Assembly (NCBI GenBank): GCA_002007465.1
Contig: LNAC01000003.1
Coordinates: 7,856,416 to 7,920,415, forward strand
Length of the DNA stretch: 64,000 bases
Direction of reading: 5' to 3'
Source: Ailurus styani
Lineage: Eukaryota > Chordata > Mammalia > Carnivora > Ailuridae
Shown here: positions 1 to 12,599 of the stretch, piece by piece
How positions within the stretch are numbered: the first letter of the stretch is position 1
Layout of the letters: each line of letters opens with the position of its first letter
Notes under the pieces: model-generated
Told to the model about the DNA's origin: nothing
Seen by the model: only the letters and a program-made list of their open reading frames with translations
Database searches by the model: none
Translations under genes and position numbers: made by a program

Positions 1-1422
1 AACATTTTCACATTTCATTTCTTCAGTGTATTGTGCAATAATTTCATGAAATCTGTGAGATGTGGCAAAAAATTTTTAACAGGGTGACAACCAAAGGAAC
101 AGTGATAGAGTGGAAAATTCTTATTAAAGAAATGTTTATCAGTTCATCAAATAAATTGCCTCACCTGATGTCCAGGGCTTTTAGAAACTATCTCCCAGGG
201 CAGTCTACTCCATGTTTGGAATATGGACAGCAGTTATTTCATATGTTTAACCAAGTAAGAATATAAACTCATTATAACTGTGCATAACAGAAAATGTTTC
301 TATTTTCTGGTGGAAGACAGAAGCCCCTCTTAATAGGAGTTACGAGATTAAATTATAAGCACTCTGCAGGATAACTGACTCTTTACTCCTGAAGAATGAG
401 GAGGAAAACATGCTGTCATAAGACTGACATGAGTCTCACAAAGTCCCGAAAGGCACTGACACTAATCACTGATGAGAAATCAACGGAGACCACACAAGTA
501 GCCACCCCTCCCAACCTGACCAGCACCAGGAAATCCCAGCATGACAGCCACTAGCTGAAACAAGTATATTAAGAAGTAGGAAATAGGATGCCAGCCTGTC
601 TCTCTCTATTACAACATATAAAAGTCACTATATGAAAAAAAGAAATCATTAATGAAGTAAAAGGAATCATATAGAAACAAAAGGAAATGGAAAATCTTGT
701 GTCTCACAATCTTATAATAATTTTGGTTCAGTTAAATCTCTTCAGTTCTCAGGTGATTCCTCGATTTGATATATTCTGTTTCTTTGGGAGCTATTACATT
801 GAATGGGAAAATAATTTTTTAGGCAGTTAAATAATAGTACTAGAAAACAATGAATGAATAGGTTCTATAATCAAACCCTTTGTTTAATAACTTTCTATAA
901 CTACTTATAAAGTTTTTCTAAATATGCTGGAAGTCTGAAAAAATAGAGGCTTCTTTGCCTAATAGTATTGCTAGGAGCAATTAGGTAAAACATTAGAGAT
1001 CAGAGTTTTCTAGTGATATTCAGCTCTAATGGTAAAACAAAAGACAAAAAACAAAAAACATGATCACAACGAAGATAAATGAAGTCTTTTAAGTTAAAGC
1101 TTTTTTATTTGTTTATAGCCTTAAACATAGAGGTGATAATGATGCATCTCATCACTCAGAATTAATTCAATGTAATCTACATGTAATGAGTAAAGTTGGC
1201 CATATGTTAACTGATCAAACTGAGAAACAATTTATAAATAGTTGGCTAAGGAATTCATCAATATTGTAATCAAGAAATGAGTTCTATGACCAAATTTGAG
1301 TTGAAAGTAGACAATATTAGTAACATAAATTTAAGGTTATCAGCAAAAGAATTAGTCCAAATACAATATTTTTTATGGGAGTGGGGTAAGAAATATTGAA
1401 CCTCACCCAGAATTACTTCACA
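1..1422. other. No gene or recognised repeat
   Basis: AT-rich intergenic DNA. Open frames are all under 70 codons and unsupported. Confidence 0.6.
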
Positions 1423-1622
1423 CTTTTTTTTTCTTAAGATTTTATTTATTTATTTGACAGAGAGAGAGAGAGATCACAAGTAGGCAGAGAGGCAGGCAGA
1501 GAGAGGGGGGAAGCAGGCTCTCTGCAGAGCAGAGAGCCCAATGCAGGGCTTGATCCCAGGACCCTGGGATCATAACCTGAGCTGAAGGTAGAGGCTTAAC
1601 CCACTGAACCACCCAGGTGCCC
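1423..1622 (-). mobile_element. Can-SINE (tRNA-Lys type)
   Basis: An antisense copy: a T-run tail, TTAAGATTTTATTTATTTAT, a GA-rich body with AAGTAGGCAGAGAGGCAGGC, and the head CCACCCAGGTGCCC. An imperfect target duplication flanks it (ACTTCACACT on the left, ACTCCACACT on the right). Confidence 0.95.
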
Positions 1623-2996
1623 TGACTCCACACTCCTTAGTAGAGTCTTGGACATTAAGGCCACATCAGCAAAGCCTTGTTTACTGAGTATTTAAAGTAA
1701 TTTCTCTTGTGCAGACTATATCCCTTATTCTGATTCTTTGCTCACTAAGTGAACTACCAATTATGATTGGCTAAAAGTACCTATAAATAAAGAACATTAT
1801 AGCCTGCCAACATCATATCTGGCTGTATAGAAGTAACATTTATTTTTTAAAAACAAATGGAAATTGGCATTCCAGTCTATGCCTGAGACCCCTATGGATT
1901 TAGATTAGATAACTGATAATATATCCTTCTTGGTCCTCCAAACGAGAAAACTTCCAGAGGGCTAGTTGCCTTGTGTTGGTTACATTCCTCTTCCTCACCC
2001 TTTCACATCCATTATCCCACACTGTTCTCTGAATATGATAATTATGTCACTAGTCTACTCTTAATAAGAGGCACCTAGTAATTCCTCTATAATTCGAGAT
2101 AGATTGTGATGAACAATCAATAAATAGCCTTTACCAATAGAATATAATTGAAACTCAATCTTGAACATAAAGGTAAAATCTATGGCCAATTTGGGAGAGT
2201 GAACCTTCAACTTTAGCCTACTTGGTACCTACTGCCAACTCACTGGGTTACCAACCCAGACATTATTCAATAAGGCAGCCTCGCTTTGTTGCCAGGGAGG
2301 ACCTGATCTCTGGGTAATGCTAGCAACAGATGGAGACAAAGCCCCCTTTTTATCTTCCATGTATTTTAAAATTTTAATCATTGTCTTTTGCCTATTGTTT
2401 TTCTTCTACTTTGACTACCTGCTACACTAATCATAATTACTGTAACATTGACTTATGCTTGCTTAGCAAAAGTTTCAATAATCTCCAGCAAAATGTAGAG
2501 CATTTTATGTCTTTATGATGATCTAAAAGATTAATCAACACCAATTAAGGCATTAGTTTTCCCGTTACCTGGTACACAAATGTATGGATTCAAATATAGG
2601 TTTTTAAGTAACTTTCAGAGATCATCAATGAATGGATAAAATAAAGGATTTCTGATGCTTCTGAAATTAAACTCATATTATAGCCTGTCCATATCACAAT
2701 TTGAGCAATATTTGGGGTAGTGAGCTAGCTGGCGGAGAATCAGACTTGAAATATAATAAACCCAGGAGAGGAAGCCCAGGACAAGAAGCTGGAAACAGTA
2801 TGGTGTTGGCTAATGCCACACTCAATCATCTGCTAGATTAAGTTTTGGCCAGGTCATCTAGCTGGAGGAAAAATGTGAAGTAGTAACTTGTTCATTACAG
2901 AGGTGTGAGTTGACTAAAAACAGAGGAATACTACTTAGTAATTATCACCTTTCCCCAACCACCCCCCTCAACACACAACTAATAATGGATGGATAT
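1623..2996. other. No gene or recognised repeat
   Basis: AT-rich sequence between two SINEs. Nothing supported was seen. Confidence 0.6.
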
Positions 2997-3010
2997 CTGG
3001 CATCAAAATC

Positions 3011-3210
3011 TTTTTTTTTTTTTAAAGATTTTATTTATTTATTTGATACAGAGAGAGAGATTACAAGTAGGCAGAGAGGCAGGCAGAGAGAGAGGAGGAA
3101 GCAGGCACCCTGCTGAGCAGAGAGCCCGATGCGGGCCTCGATCCCAGGACCCTGAGATCATGACCTGAGCCGAAGGCAGGGGCTTTAACCCACTGAGCCA
3201 CCCAGGCGCC
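3011..3210 (-). mobile_element. Can-SINE
   Basis: A full-length antisense copy. A perfect 17-bp target duplication, CTGGCATCAAAATCTTT, flanks it at 2997-3013 and 3211-3227; the poly(T) tail merges with the left copy. Confidence 0.97.
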
Positions 3211-3227
3211 CTGGCATCAAAATCTTT

Positions 3228-4429
3228 GACCACAAAATGAACAAGCAAAGGGTCCAGGAACTGTGCCCCAGGAAAGAGCTCAAAAAACAGACCCTCTGAA
3301 AATCTTCACTTTGCTTCTCTAGGTTGATGGATGATGGTGTCCCCAAAGGACCAGTTAAGATGCTCTTCCCAGATCCAAGAATCCTTCTAGGTTAACGAGA
3401 GCTAGCCTCTTCTCAGACCAAAAAAATCCATTGTTTCGAAGCACTTACAGCTAAGAGGGGAAAAACTTCTTTTTATTCTAACTCTGTAAATGTCTGTTTG
3501 CACTCATATTTTGTCTCCTAAAATTCTTGATGATGCATAGTGAAAGTAAAATACCAGGCTTAAAATAATGTTTTAAAGCCATACAACAAAAACCAGTTGA
3601 GGAATGTTGCCCTCTTCTACCTTCAAAACATAGAAAGTTATTGACCCTGATATATATTAAGTAAACTGTCTCTGCATTTATAAGGGGAGAAATAAGGCAT
3701 TTCCTAGAGACAGAAGGATTTAGACTAGACATTTGTATTCATACAGCACCACTGAGAAACTGTTAGCATTTTTTGGAAAAATTATTTACTTCACAGAAGA
3801 TCCAGAAATTGGTGTTGTCAAGGGTTGCACACACCTGATTCCTTGTTCCTAACCTTCTGTTGTTACCCCTTTGCTTTCACAGTCTTCTCATTCTGTAATT
3901 TGGCCCTATAATTTGGTTTTTGACCTGTTTCCTGCCTCGTAGCCCATGCCCATCCCTATAGCCTGAACCCAAAGGAGCAAGGGAAACCTATGCCTACAGA
4001 TAATTTGGTGCTACAATGACCATCTGTACATTTGGCTCTCAGTAGTTACTGTTTTCTGATTTCCTTGATACTGATATGACTGGAAAATGACTATTTTCTT
4101 CACTGCAAATTAGATGGCAACACTCCTCAAAAATGGAGCTCCCAAAATTCGTCACCCTTTTACCATCAGTATCTGTATCTGAGCACTTCCCTATGTCATT
4201 TCTTCCCCAAAGAAGAGATTTTTGTGCTAAGACCCAAACATGTGAAGGACAGGTTTCCTTCTCTGTCTTGCTCTAGAAAGACCATCAATATTTGGCATGA
4301 AGTTATCCCAGGATGTGGCATTATGGCAGGGATAACTCTAAACATTAGAATTATGTTCTCATTGGTGGGAGAATCTGCCCTGCCAAGAGTCCCATTCCCC
4401 GACTATTTAAACACTAATTGGGGCACTGT
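3228..4429. other. No gene seen
   Basis: Mixed-composition intergenic DNA; possible old LTR material near 4050-4430 without a clear family. Confidence 0.5.
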
Positions 4430-4483
4430 TAGAAGATGTAATTAAAGTTACTAATCAGTTAACCTTAAAATAGGGAGTTTATC

Positions 4484-4663
4484 AGGCCTCTGGGTGGCCC
4501 AGTTGGTTAAGCGACTGCCTTGACTCAGGTCATGATCTCAGAGTCCCAGGATCAAGACCTGCATCAGTCTCCCAGCTCTGTGGGGAGTCTGCCTCTCCCT
4601 GTGACCTTCTCCCCTCTCATGCTCTCTCACTACCTTTCTCTTTCAAATAAATAAACTCTTAGA
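4484..4663 (+). mobile_element. Can-SINE inside MLT1-like LTR
   Basis: A diverged sense copy (head CCTCTGGGTGGCCCAGTTGG, tail AAATAAATAAACTCTTAG). A perfect 17-bp target duplication, AAAATAGGGAGTTTATC, flanks it at 4467-4483 and 4664-4680. Confidence 0.95.
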
Positions 4664-4890
4664 AAAATAGGGAGTTTATCTTGGATTATCTGGGTGAGCT
4701 CAACGTAACCTTATGAAGAGAAAGAAGGTTTAGTTTTAGAGATGCATTAGAAGAGGAAGAGGAGAGATGTAGCAGAAAAAGGAAGTCAGAGAGATTCCAA
4801 GCAGGAGAAAGATGTGACGGTACACCTTATTGGCTCGGAGATGTGGGGGCCCACAGGCAGACCTTCTCAGGTATCTAAGAGTTAAGGGCA

Positions 4891-5082
4891 TGTGGTGCCT
4901 GAGTGGTGCAGTCGGTCGAGCCTCTGGCTGTTGGTTTTGGCTCAGGTCATGATTTCAGGATCCTGGGATTGAGCCCAAGTCTGGCTCCCTCAGGCTCCAC
5001 GGTCAGCATAGAGTCTGCTTGAGATTCTCTCTCCTTCCTGCCTCTCCTGCTTGCGTTCTCTCTTCTCTCAAATAAATACATC

Positions 5083-5111
<29 letters not shown>
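4891..5111 (+). mobile_element. Can-SINE with (AG)n tail
   Basis: A sense copy (TGGTGCCTGAGTGGTGCAG to AAATAAATACATCTTTAAG). Its tail is an (AG)n run at about 5087-5114 instead of poly(A). The target duplication is GAGTTAAGGGCA/GAGCTAAGGGCA at 4879-4890 and 5112-5123, with one mismatch. Confidence 0.92.
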
Positions 5112-5114
<3 letters not shown>

Positions 5115-5678
5115 CTAAGGGCAAATCCCAGCTGACAGGCAGCAAGGAAATGGAAATCTTGGTCCCAAAACCATGAAGAAATGGATTCTGCCAACGACCT
5201 TAAGGATCTTAGAAGGGGATTTTTTTCCAGGGGTTCCAGATAAGAGCCTAGCTCTTGATTTCAGCTTTGTGAGGCCCAGAGCAGAGAAACCTATGAAGTC
5301 ATTCTGGACCTAAGACCTGTACAACTGTGAGTCATGAATCTGTATTGGTTTATACCATTAATTTTATGGTAATTGGTTATGGCAGTAGTAAGAAACTGCT
5401 TACAGACGTAAAATACACTCACACAACTTTTTGTGAAAAAAATTTTTCCTTAGGAAAACAATACCTCTGGTTAAGGTTATCATCAATATTCTTTTTTATA
5501 AACACAGTTAGAAGTTTATCTTTCTTATAGTTCCTCTACCACTTAACTATTAGTAGCTTTTGTAACCATGTATTGCTTTATTCATTATATATCATTGAGC
5601 ATCTCCTATGCCCAAAGGTCTTCAACATATACAAACAATCTCTGCCCACGGACTCTTCCTTGTACAGAAGATGAGCTG

Positions 5679-6243
5679 ACCTGGACAGAATAAAGCCTAA
5701 ATACCATAACATACACAGCGTTCCATTGTCTGCCTTCTGCCTGTAATTCTCTACTTACCCACTAAGATCCAGCCACACATGACATCAGCTGCTTTTTTAA
5801 ACCCTTGCTTTCCTTTCATGCCTTTAAAACTTGAACTTACAGTGTTATACCTCAAGGTGGTTTTTCCCTCTATCTGGAATTCTCTTCCCCCAGATATCCA
5901 TGGCCCTCTCACTTCCTCAATTATTTGCCATCTTTTTAAAAACTTCTACCCTGATCATTCTACTTATCCTTGTAAACTACCTCACTTCCACGCTCCAGAT
6001 CACCCTTATCCCTGCACAAATATTGTCCCACAACACTTAGCAATTTCTAATGTACTATATTTCTCATTTATTTTACCTGTTGGGTGTTGTCTCTCTCTTT
6101 CCCCTCATAAAATATAATCCTTTTATCTGAAAGTGGACTTTTATCTGTTGTGCTCATTGAATGATCTCTAGCACCCAGAACAGTGCCCGGTTCATAGTAA
6201 ATAGACATTTTACAAATATTTGTAGAGCATTGAATGAATCTTT
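5679..6243 (+). mobile_element. L2 LINE 3' end
   Basis: Diagnostic L2 3' phrases occur in order: TGGAATTCTCTTCCCCCAGA, then ACAGTGCCCGGTTCATAGTA, then the closing ATTTGTAGAGCATTGAATGA. The 112-residue open frame here is decayed LINE sequence, not a gene. Confidence 0.85.
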
Positions 6244-7864
6244 TCAAGGCTACAAATTTTTAATAGTTACTTGCAGGGTGGAGTTTGGCAGAGCCCAGCT
6301 AATGTCCATGCAAAGTGGAGGATTAACTGAGAGATCCACTGGTCACTTTGTTAAGACCAGGAAACAGGCTTAGGACTCTACAATTGTCAAGTGTCTGGTA
6401 AGCTCAGTGTTCTTCTAGAAATAGTCTGCAAATAAGGAGAGAATTGCTAGACAGGTCTTGGTGAAATGAGGGTCAGTCTTGCATTTATAGAGTACTACCA
6501 AAAGTGAACATTTTTTGAATTCTTGAAAGTGAACAGAATAGTTTGAGTCTCACTCATAAATTCTTTCCCCCAATTGTCCCTTTAAATTTCAGTAAAGACA
6601 AAAACGGTGCTGAATTGAATGCAATATTTATTACTGCTCTCGTGCTACTTCTACGGGGTACAAGTATCCTTTCCAATACACCCTTCAATCTATGAGGGAA
6701 GTTTCTTCTCATCTTTTGTTTTTAAGCCATTTTACCTTGCTATTCATATACCAGGGATACAAGGACAACAACTTTAAAAATTAGAGAAGACTTTCTTTCT
6801 TGTTGTTATAAATGCAGTTGTTCACTTTGAGGTCAATCTTTAACATTGTCTAATTGCAGACTCATTATTCTAAGTTGTACCTAGGAGAAAAAAGTTTGCA
6901 AACAGCTATCAAGCACATACAAAGCCACATATGGCTCTCCACACATAAGCCAAAGCCACAAATTGATATTTATAAAACTTCAAAAGTTTAAGGAGATTCA
7001 TCTGGGATATGTGGCTGAAAAGTACTAACACTGTCAGTGACAAGGAGCTAGTGTGCTTACCGGTAAAGAAATTCTAGCTCATGCTGGCCTTGAGCAACAT
7101 GCTTAAACTTGCCCACCATTTAGTAGGTTACAGTTTGCCAACTTTACAAAGGAAAGGTTTATTAAGGAAAAGTTTCAACCTCTCCATCTTTAGCCTTCTG
7201 TATCTTGTCCAAAGCCATTTTGCCAAAGCCAAAGGTTTAAGGGCTGGGCTCAATTTCTCCATTTTAAATAGGGACCACAAATAAAACTGTCAACCAGTAA
7301 GAATAAATGTAGTGAGCTTGTTGCCCAAAATGGTAGACTTAGCTTGGCTAGCACTGCCAGAGCAAATACATCCATAGGGCTCATTCAAAGACTGACAAAT
7401 TTTGACTTGGTCCCAACAACAGCAAGTGGAAAATAAATCAGTCCTCAAATCACCTCCTTGTGGGTTTGCATGTTTTAAGTTATGCCTGCTGCTGAGACCT
7501 AACTAGCAGCTATTTCAGACATGTTTTCATCCCCCAAATCCCAAAATGGATCTAATCACAGAGTTTAGTACTTAAAAGCACAACAAGCAAACATGACCAA
7601 TTTTCCCTTAAAGCTGGAGGCGTAGCAGATAAGCAAAGATAGCTTGAAGCCCAACATGTTTAGGCATAAGGGATGAAGGAATCAGCAATTTATTTCAAAA
7701 ATCCATGAAAATTCATTTTTCAAAAGAACTTCCAATTTGCCTGGCAAATTTCAATTTTAAAAGCAATCTCGACAGTCTGAAAACTCTGTAATAGCTGCTC
7801 CAAAGGGTACTCGCAGTAGAACAATTGCTATTATTATAAAATATTTGATGTTTACAATCCCTAA
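6244..7864. other. No gene seen
   Basis: Intergenic. The short open frames (for example 7081-7284) have no recognisable family. Confidence 0.55.
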
Positions 7865-8025
7865 GGTAGTGGTTGTCAGTACTACTAGTTAGAATGGCCT
7901 GAGGATTCTTTTTTTTTTTTTTTTTTTAATCCGGTGCCCAGGCTCTACCCCAGACCAATTACACTAGAATTTCTGGGAGTGAGACTCACTCTCCAAGTGA
8001 GTCTAAAATTCAGCCAGGGCTATAA
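7865..8025 (+). mobile_element. MER5A-like hAT fragment with poly(T) block
   Basis: GTAGTGGTTGTCAGTACTAC and GCCCAGGCTCTACCCCAGAC followed by GAATTTCTGGGAGTGAGAC match a MER5A-type non-autonomous hAT element. A run of about 18 T near 7910-7927 replaces the expected middle segment. Confidence 0.6.
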
Positions 8026-9289
8026 ACTGAGGTCTACAGACAAAGGGAAGGTAATAAGAATTGTGAGAAAAAAGTGTTTTCCACTCTTGCCTGATGATCA
8101 GTGTCTCCTAATACCCACCCACACCTACTATGTGCCATCCTCTGGGATAATTTTCAGTGCACCCCCAAAGAAAAGGAGATGTGAAAAAAGTCAAGAATAC
8201 GATGGGGTTCTCAGAGTCACTGAGCCAAGGTGTTAGAGGATTGGAGAGATTCTAGTGGGAAGAATTGGACTGGAGCAAATCCTGTGTCATTTTCTCGTAT
8301 TCACATAGAGTCACTCTGTTCTACATCATACCGTGTGTTCTGTTCACTCTCTTTGTTTATTGAACCAGGACCTGGAGCACCTTCACCGTAGCCAGTGCCT
8401 CCAACTCCACAAGGCCTAAAGATACACATGATTTGGTCATTTAATAGAACACTATAAGATAGTGGTATCAGTTTAAATGGCTGCATCCTACTGTCTGTTT
8501 TTACTATTTTTCTCTATTCTATTCTTTTATCTTTACTAATCCATCTTACTCTTTCCCCTTGCAATACTGGGGTGTAGCAGTATTCATTTAATATCTCTCT
8601 AATACCCTGTAACCATAAAGAGAGCAAAGACAGGCTTTCCCACTGCACCACTGAATTCCCTATATGATCTGCCCCATGAGACTGCATGACCTCAGTGGCA
8701 ATGCCTAGTGAATCAATAGAGAACCCTGGCAGGCACAGTAATGGTCTGCAACAGTCTGGAAGGATACACTTGTACTAGTAGGACATGGCAATACCAAGGG
8801 CTGCACCCTGAGGAATGCAAAAGAGCACCTTAGGAACAAATGGAGTAACCACTGGAATATTCTCACAAAACTCTGTTGCAACTTGAACAAGACTTGAGGT
8901 TCTATAAAGAAGATGAAGGCAAAAAACAAAAATTTTAGAGCTTATCATATCCAAGTTACCCTTCTCTCTACGCAATGCCAAAGGAGTCCCAAAGATACAT
9001 GAACTTAATCAAAGTTTTTTTAAAAGTAGGATATTACAATAACATATACCCAACAATTTCAATTTTGTTGGAGAAATCTGGATGCATATTTTTAAAACTC
9101 TAATGATATAGGAGACATTATTAAATGATTATCTCTGAGTAGTGGGATTGTGAATGATTTTAGGGAATTTTTTTATTCTACAATGAATATTTACTTTTTT
9201 CAATAAGACAAAATGTTAAATTATAAAAAATATTGATTGTTTGAATTTTATTTGTATACTGTAGATCTGTGGTTTAAGAAAGTTGTTTT
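8026..9289. other. Intergenic, with weak coding-like text on minus strand
   Basis: Within 8705-8981 the minus strand has two overlapping frames, one with FCENIPVVTPFVPKVLFC. Stops follow and I know no matching family. The rest shows nothing. Confidence 0.4.
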
Positions 9290-9491
9290 AGGGCACCTGG
9301 GTGGCTCAGTTGTTAAGCGTCTGCCTTTGGCTCAGGTCATGATCCCAGGGGTCCTGGGATCGAGTCCCGAATCAGGCTCCCTGCTTTGTGGGAAAGCCTG
9401 CTTCTCCCACTCCTACTCCCCCTGCTGGTGTTCCCTCTCTTGCTGTGTCTCTCTCTGTCAAATAAGTAAATAAAATCTTAAAAAAAAAAGT
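9290..9491 (+). mobile_element. Can-SINE
   Basis: A sense copy: GGGCACCTGGGTGGCTCAG, the B-box-like GGTCATGATCCC, and the tail AAATAAAATCTTAAAAAAAA. The target duplication is unclear. Confidence 0.95.
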
Positions 9492-10679
9492 TAAGTTTTT
9501 AAACCTCATAATCTGAGATAATCTGTTGGTTTTAAGCCATTCACATAGCAACAGCTTATTAAAGAAATAAATGTGTATACTATGGAACTCAAGTTATACC
9601 TTAATCCAACAAGGTAGAGGAATAATTAAGTATTCATTACCAAAATACAAAAATGTTACAGGATTGTTTTTATAAATACAAAATTTTTTCTATAATAATT
9701 ATCCACTGCGTTGGCCAATATTGTTTTACTCCAGTCTTATTCCCCTAATCTAGACTGTCTTATGAGGCATTAATATTGTCAATGTCATTGTGAATAAAAT
9801 ACAAAAGGCTCTTTAGTTCTGGGACCCAAATGCTAGCACTAACTCAACTATCCATCATGTTCACCATCATAGGGAAGGGAATGGGATGACTTGAGAACAA
9901 TTGTTTCAACTAAAAGTTGTATTTTTTAAAGGCAGAGCAGAAAATTCATGGTTCTATTCAGTTATTCCTTTAAAAAAAAACCCAGAGTTTCATAATATAC
10001 TTCACTATAATCCATCTTCATTTTTATTAAATTAAATGCATTAACCTCTTGACCTTAGTTAAAATAATAAAAGTATTCTAATGAGTAACTATTAACTATT
10101 AACTAATATTCAATTCTTGTTACATGTAAGAATGACATGCAAAAAATGTCGTATCTTGAGGATTTTCATTATAATTCATATTTTTTCTTTGTTAAGCAAA
10201 TACTGAAGTTTTTGTATTCACAACTCAATAGATATTATAAGAGAAGGAACAAACATGCTTGGATGACAGTATGGCCAACAGAAACAATCTTCCATAATCT
10301 TCAGACCTTAGTACAGTCGGTGACAAAATAGGGAGATAGAGTTGTTTACCAATATAACATACTAAATTAATAACAACTAAATTTATTCATCTCTCTTTCT
10401 GATGAGGTACATTCTGAAATGGAATAGCCTTATATAAGACCCAGGAGGATGGAAGTGTCTACTGATTTAAGAAAGTTGCCTGTGAAATTTAATTTAGCTA
10501 ACTTCATTAAACACAGAGATATATAAGGGCACATCTAAAATATTGCCCTTTGAAATTATAAATGTATAATATATAGCATGTATTTCATTATTCTGTTGAT
10601 TGATGTCTATTTTATAGCTAAGTTACCAGAATATTGTTCAAGCCTTTATAATTCTCAACGACTTTCCTGGATGACATTC
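9492..10679. other. No gene or recognised repeat
   Basis: Very AT-rich intergenic DNA. Confidence 0.55.
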
Positions 10680-11430
10680 AAGAACGATATGTGCTGTTGA
10701 TTTTGGTCATTCTAACTGGTGTAAGGTGGACAGGAGACAACAAGTGTTGGAGAGGATGTGGAGAAGGGGGAACCCTCTTACACTGTTGGTGGGAATGCAA
10801 GTTGGTGGAGCCACTTTGGCAATCAGAGTGGAGATTCCTCAAAAAATTTAAAATAGAGGTACCCTATGACCCTGCAATTGCACTACAGGGTATTTACCCC
10901 AAAGATACAGATGTAGTGAAAATAAGGGCCATATGTACCCCAATGTTCATAGCACCAATGTCCACAATCACCAAACTGTGGAAAGAGCTGAGATGCCCTT
11001 CCACAGACAAATGGATGAAGAAGATGTGGTCCATATATACAATGGAATATTACACAGATATCAGAAAGGATGAATACCCAACTTTTATATCAACATGGAT
11101 GGGTCTGGAGGAGATTATGCTGAGTAAAATAAGTCAAGCAGAGAAAGTCAATCATCATATGGTTTCACTTACTTGTGGAACTTAAAGAATAAAATGGAGG
11201 ATATTAGGAGAAGGAAAGGAAAAGTGAACTGGGGTAAATCAGAGGGTGAGACAAAAGATGAGAGACTGCGGATTCTGAGAAACAAACTGAGGGCTATGGA
11301 GGGGAGGGGGATAGGGGGATGGATGAGCCTGGTGGTGAGTATTAAGGAGGGCATGTATTGCATGGAGCACTGGGTGTGGTGCATAAACAATGACTCTTGG
11401 AATACTGAAAAAATAAAAAAAGAAGAAAAA
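10680..11430 (+). mobile_element. Carnivore L1 3' end (ORF2 C-terminus plus 3' UTR)
   Basis: The frame from 10691 to 11185 (164 codons, no internal stop) encodes the LINE-1 ORF2 C-terminal region: [39 protein letters not shown] and STDKWMKKMWSIYTMEYY. That region includes the cysteine-rich motif. It is followed by the carnivore L1 3' UTR (GAGCACTGGGTGTGGTGCAT) and an A-rich tail at about 11407-11430. The 5' side is truncated: before GGAGACAACAAGTG the sequence jumps from an earlier part of ORF2, so a small internal deletion is present. It is a retroposon fragment, not a functional gene, despite the open frame. Confidence 0.92.
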
Positions 11431-11439
11431 ACAATATGC

Positions 11440-11545
11440 CCATCATTCCTCCCACAGCAAAAATCATCATCAACAATATTAGCATCATCATCATTAATAT
11501 TATGATCATAATCATCCTAGCAAATAAATTATAACCAGAAGCCAC
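11440..11545. repeat. ATC-rich imperfect simple repeat
   Basis: An irregular run of CATCATCA/ATTATGATCAT units follows the L1 tail directly. Confidence 0.7.
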
Positions 11546-12599
11546 CATTTTGAATTTTATCTGTGGCTTAAGTCATGGCCATGGCACCCTCCTGCCACCT
11601 AAAGTTAACCTTTTAAGAAATAATATTCAAAATTCAAGATGTGAAATAGTGAAAAAAAGCAATATTTTAAAAACATATTTTATACATGTATCTTAAATCA
11701 TAAGAATATAAAAATATGACACAATTTTTATATACTTTTTAATTTTTTGTTGCTTATTTTTTAAAAATGTCATATTGAAGCCCTTCTTCTGTGATCTTAT
11801 TCAGTATCCTTGAATGTTATCATTGTTAGTCTATTATCATAAACAGTCTTTCATTGGAAAATAAGTTAAAACTATGGAGCCAAATGTATAAAAATGTTGG
11901 CAGTAGGATAAATATCTCTTGTAGTACTGAGGATAAAAATGGGTAAGTTTAACTAGAGAGAAAAAAAAATGAGTAGAGATTCACTGAAGCTCAGTTACAA
12001 GCAATACATGATAGGTGGAAAATCACTGTTGCCAAAAGAACTGAATATTCCATAGCCATGAGAAGTTTTATTGAGCCATATTTTTAAGCAAAGCTTTAGG
12101 CAAAATACATGCCCCAGAGGCATATTTCAATTGTGATAGACACTTGAATAGTGACTATAGCAAAATTATTTGGAGAAAGACTGTGTTTATAGTGCAAAAC
12201 ATAACATTTACCTGTGAAAACTGGCCTTTCTAATCCTATCTGAACATACAGATCATACTTTCTACTCAAACCATACCCATCACTAAAAAATGAGAAGATA
12301 ACAAGATATATTTATCATAAGGGGCCAGGATACAACCATGTTGAACATTGCTTAAACTAATCTGTGTTGAGGAAACTGATGGTCAAGAAAGAGTCAACAA
12401 GAATTATACAGGTGGAGGATCAATTGACATATGTCAGTCACTAAAACACAGAATAAAGAAAGAGAAAGGTAAACAGCAGACAGTAAAAAGGAACCAGCCC
12501 TCCTTTTAATTCAGGGAGACTAAATGAAGAAGAATCATCCAGTAGAGAAGACAGATAGTATACACAGTAGCACTCCCCCATGTGTTTGTCTTTTCAACA
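11546..12599. other. No gene or recognised repeat
   Basis: AT-rich intergenic DNA with no open frame of note. Confidence 0.55.

Larger units (their letters stand above)
4430..5400 (+). mobile_element. MaLR (MLT1-like) LTR split by two SINEs
   Basis: The pieces GATGTAATTAAAGTTA, TTGGATTATCTGGGTGAGC and, further on, the 3' segment ending GGCAGTAGTAAGAAACT follow the order of an MLT1-type LTR. Two sense SINEs (4484-4663 and 4891-5111) interrupt it. Removing them restores a collinear LTR of roughly 550 bp. The boundaries are approximate. Confidence 0.65.

Noticed and set aside
5779..6117. 112-codon open frame
   Set aside because: It lies within an L2 3' end.
9290..9491. tRNA gene signal in the SINE heads
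   Set aside because: The Can-SINE head derives from tRNA-Lys and carries A/B-box-like sequence, but it is not a folded tRNA gene. The same holds for all SINE copies.
10691..11185. 164-codon frame as a functional gene
   Set aside because: It is the C-terminal end of L1 ORF2 in a 5'-truncated copy with no promoter.
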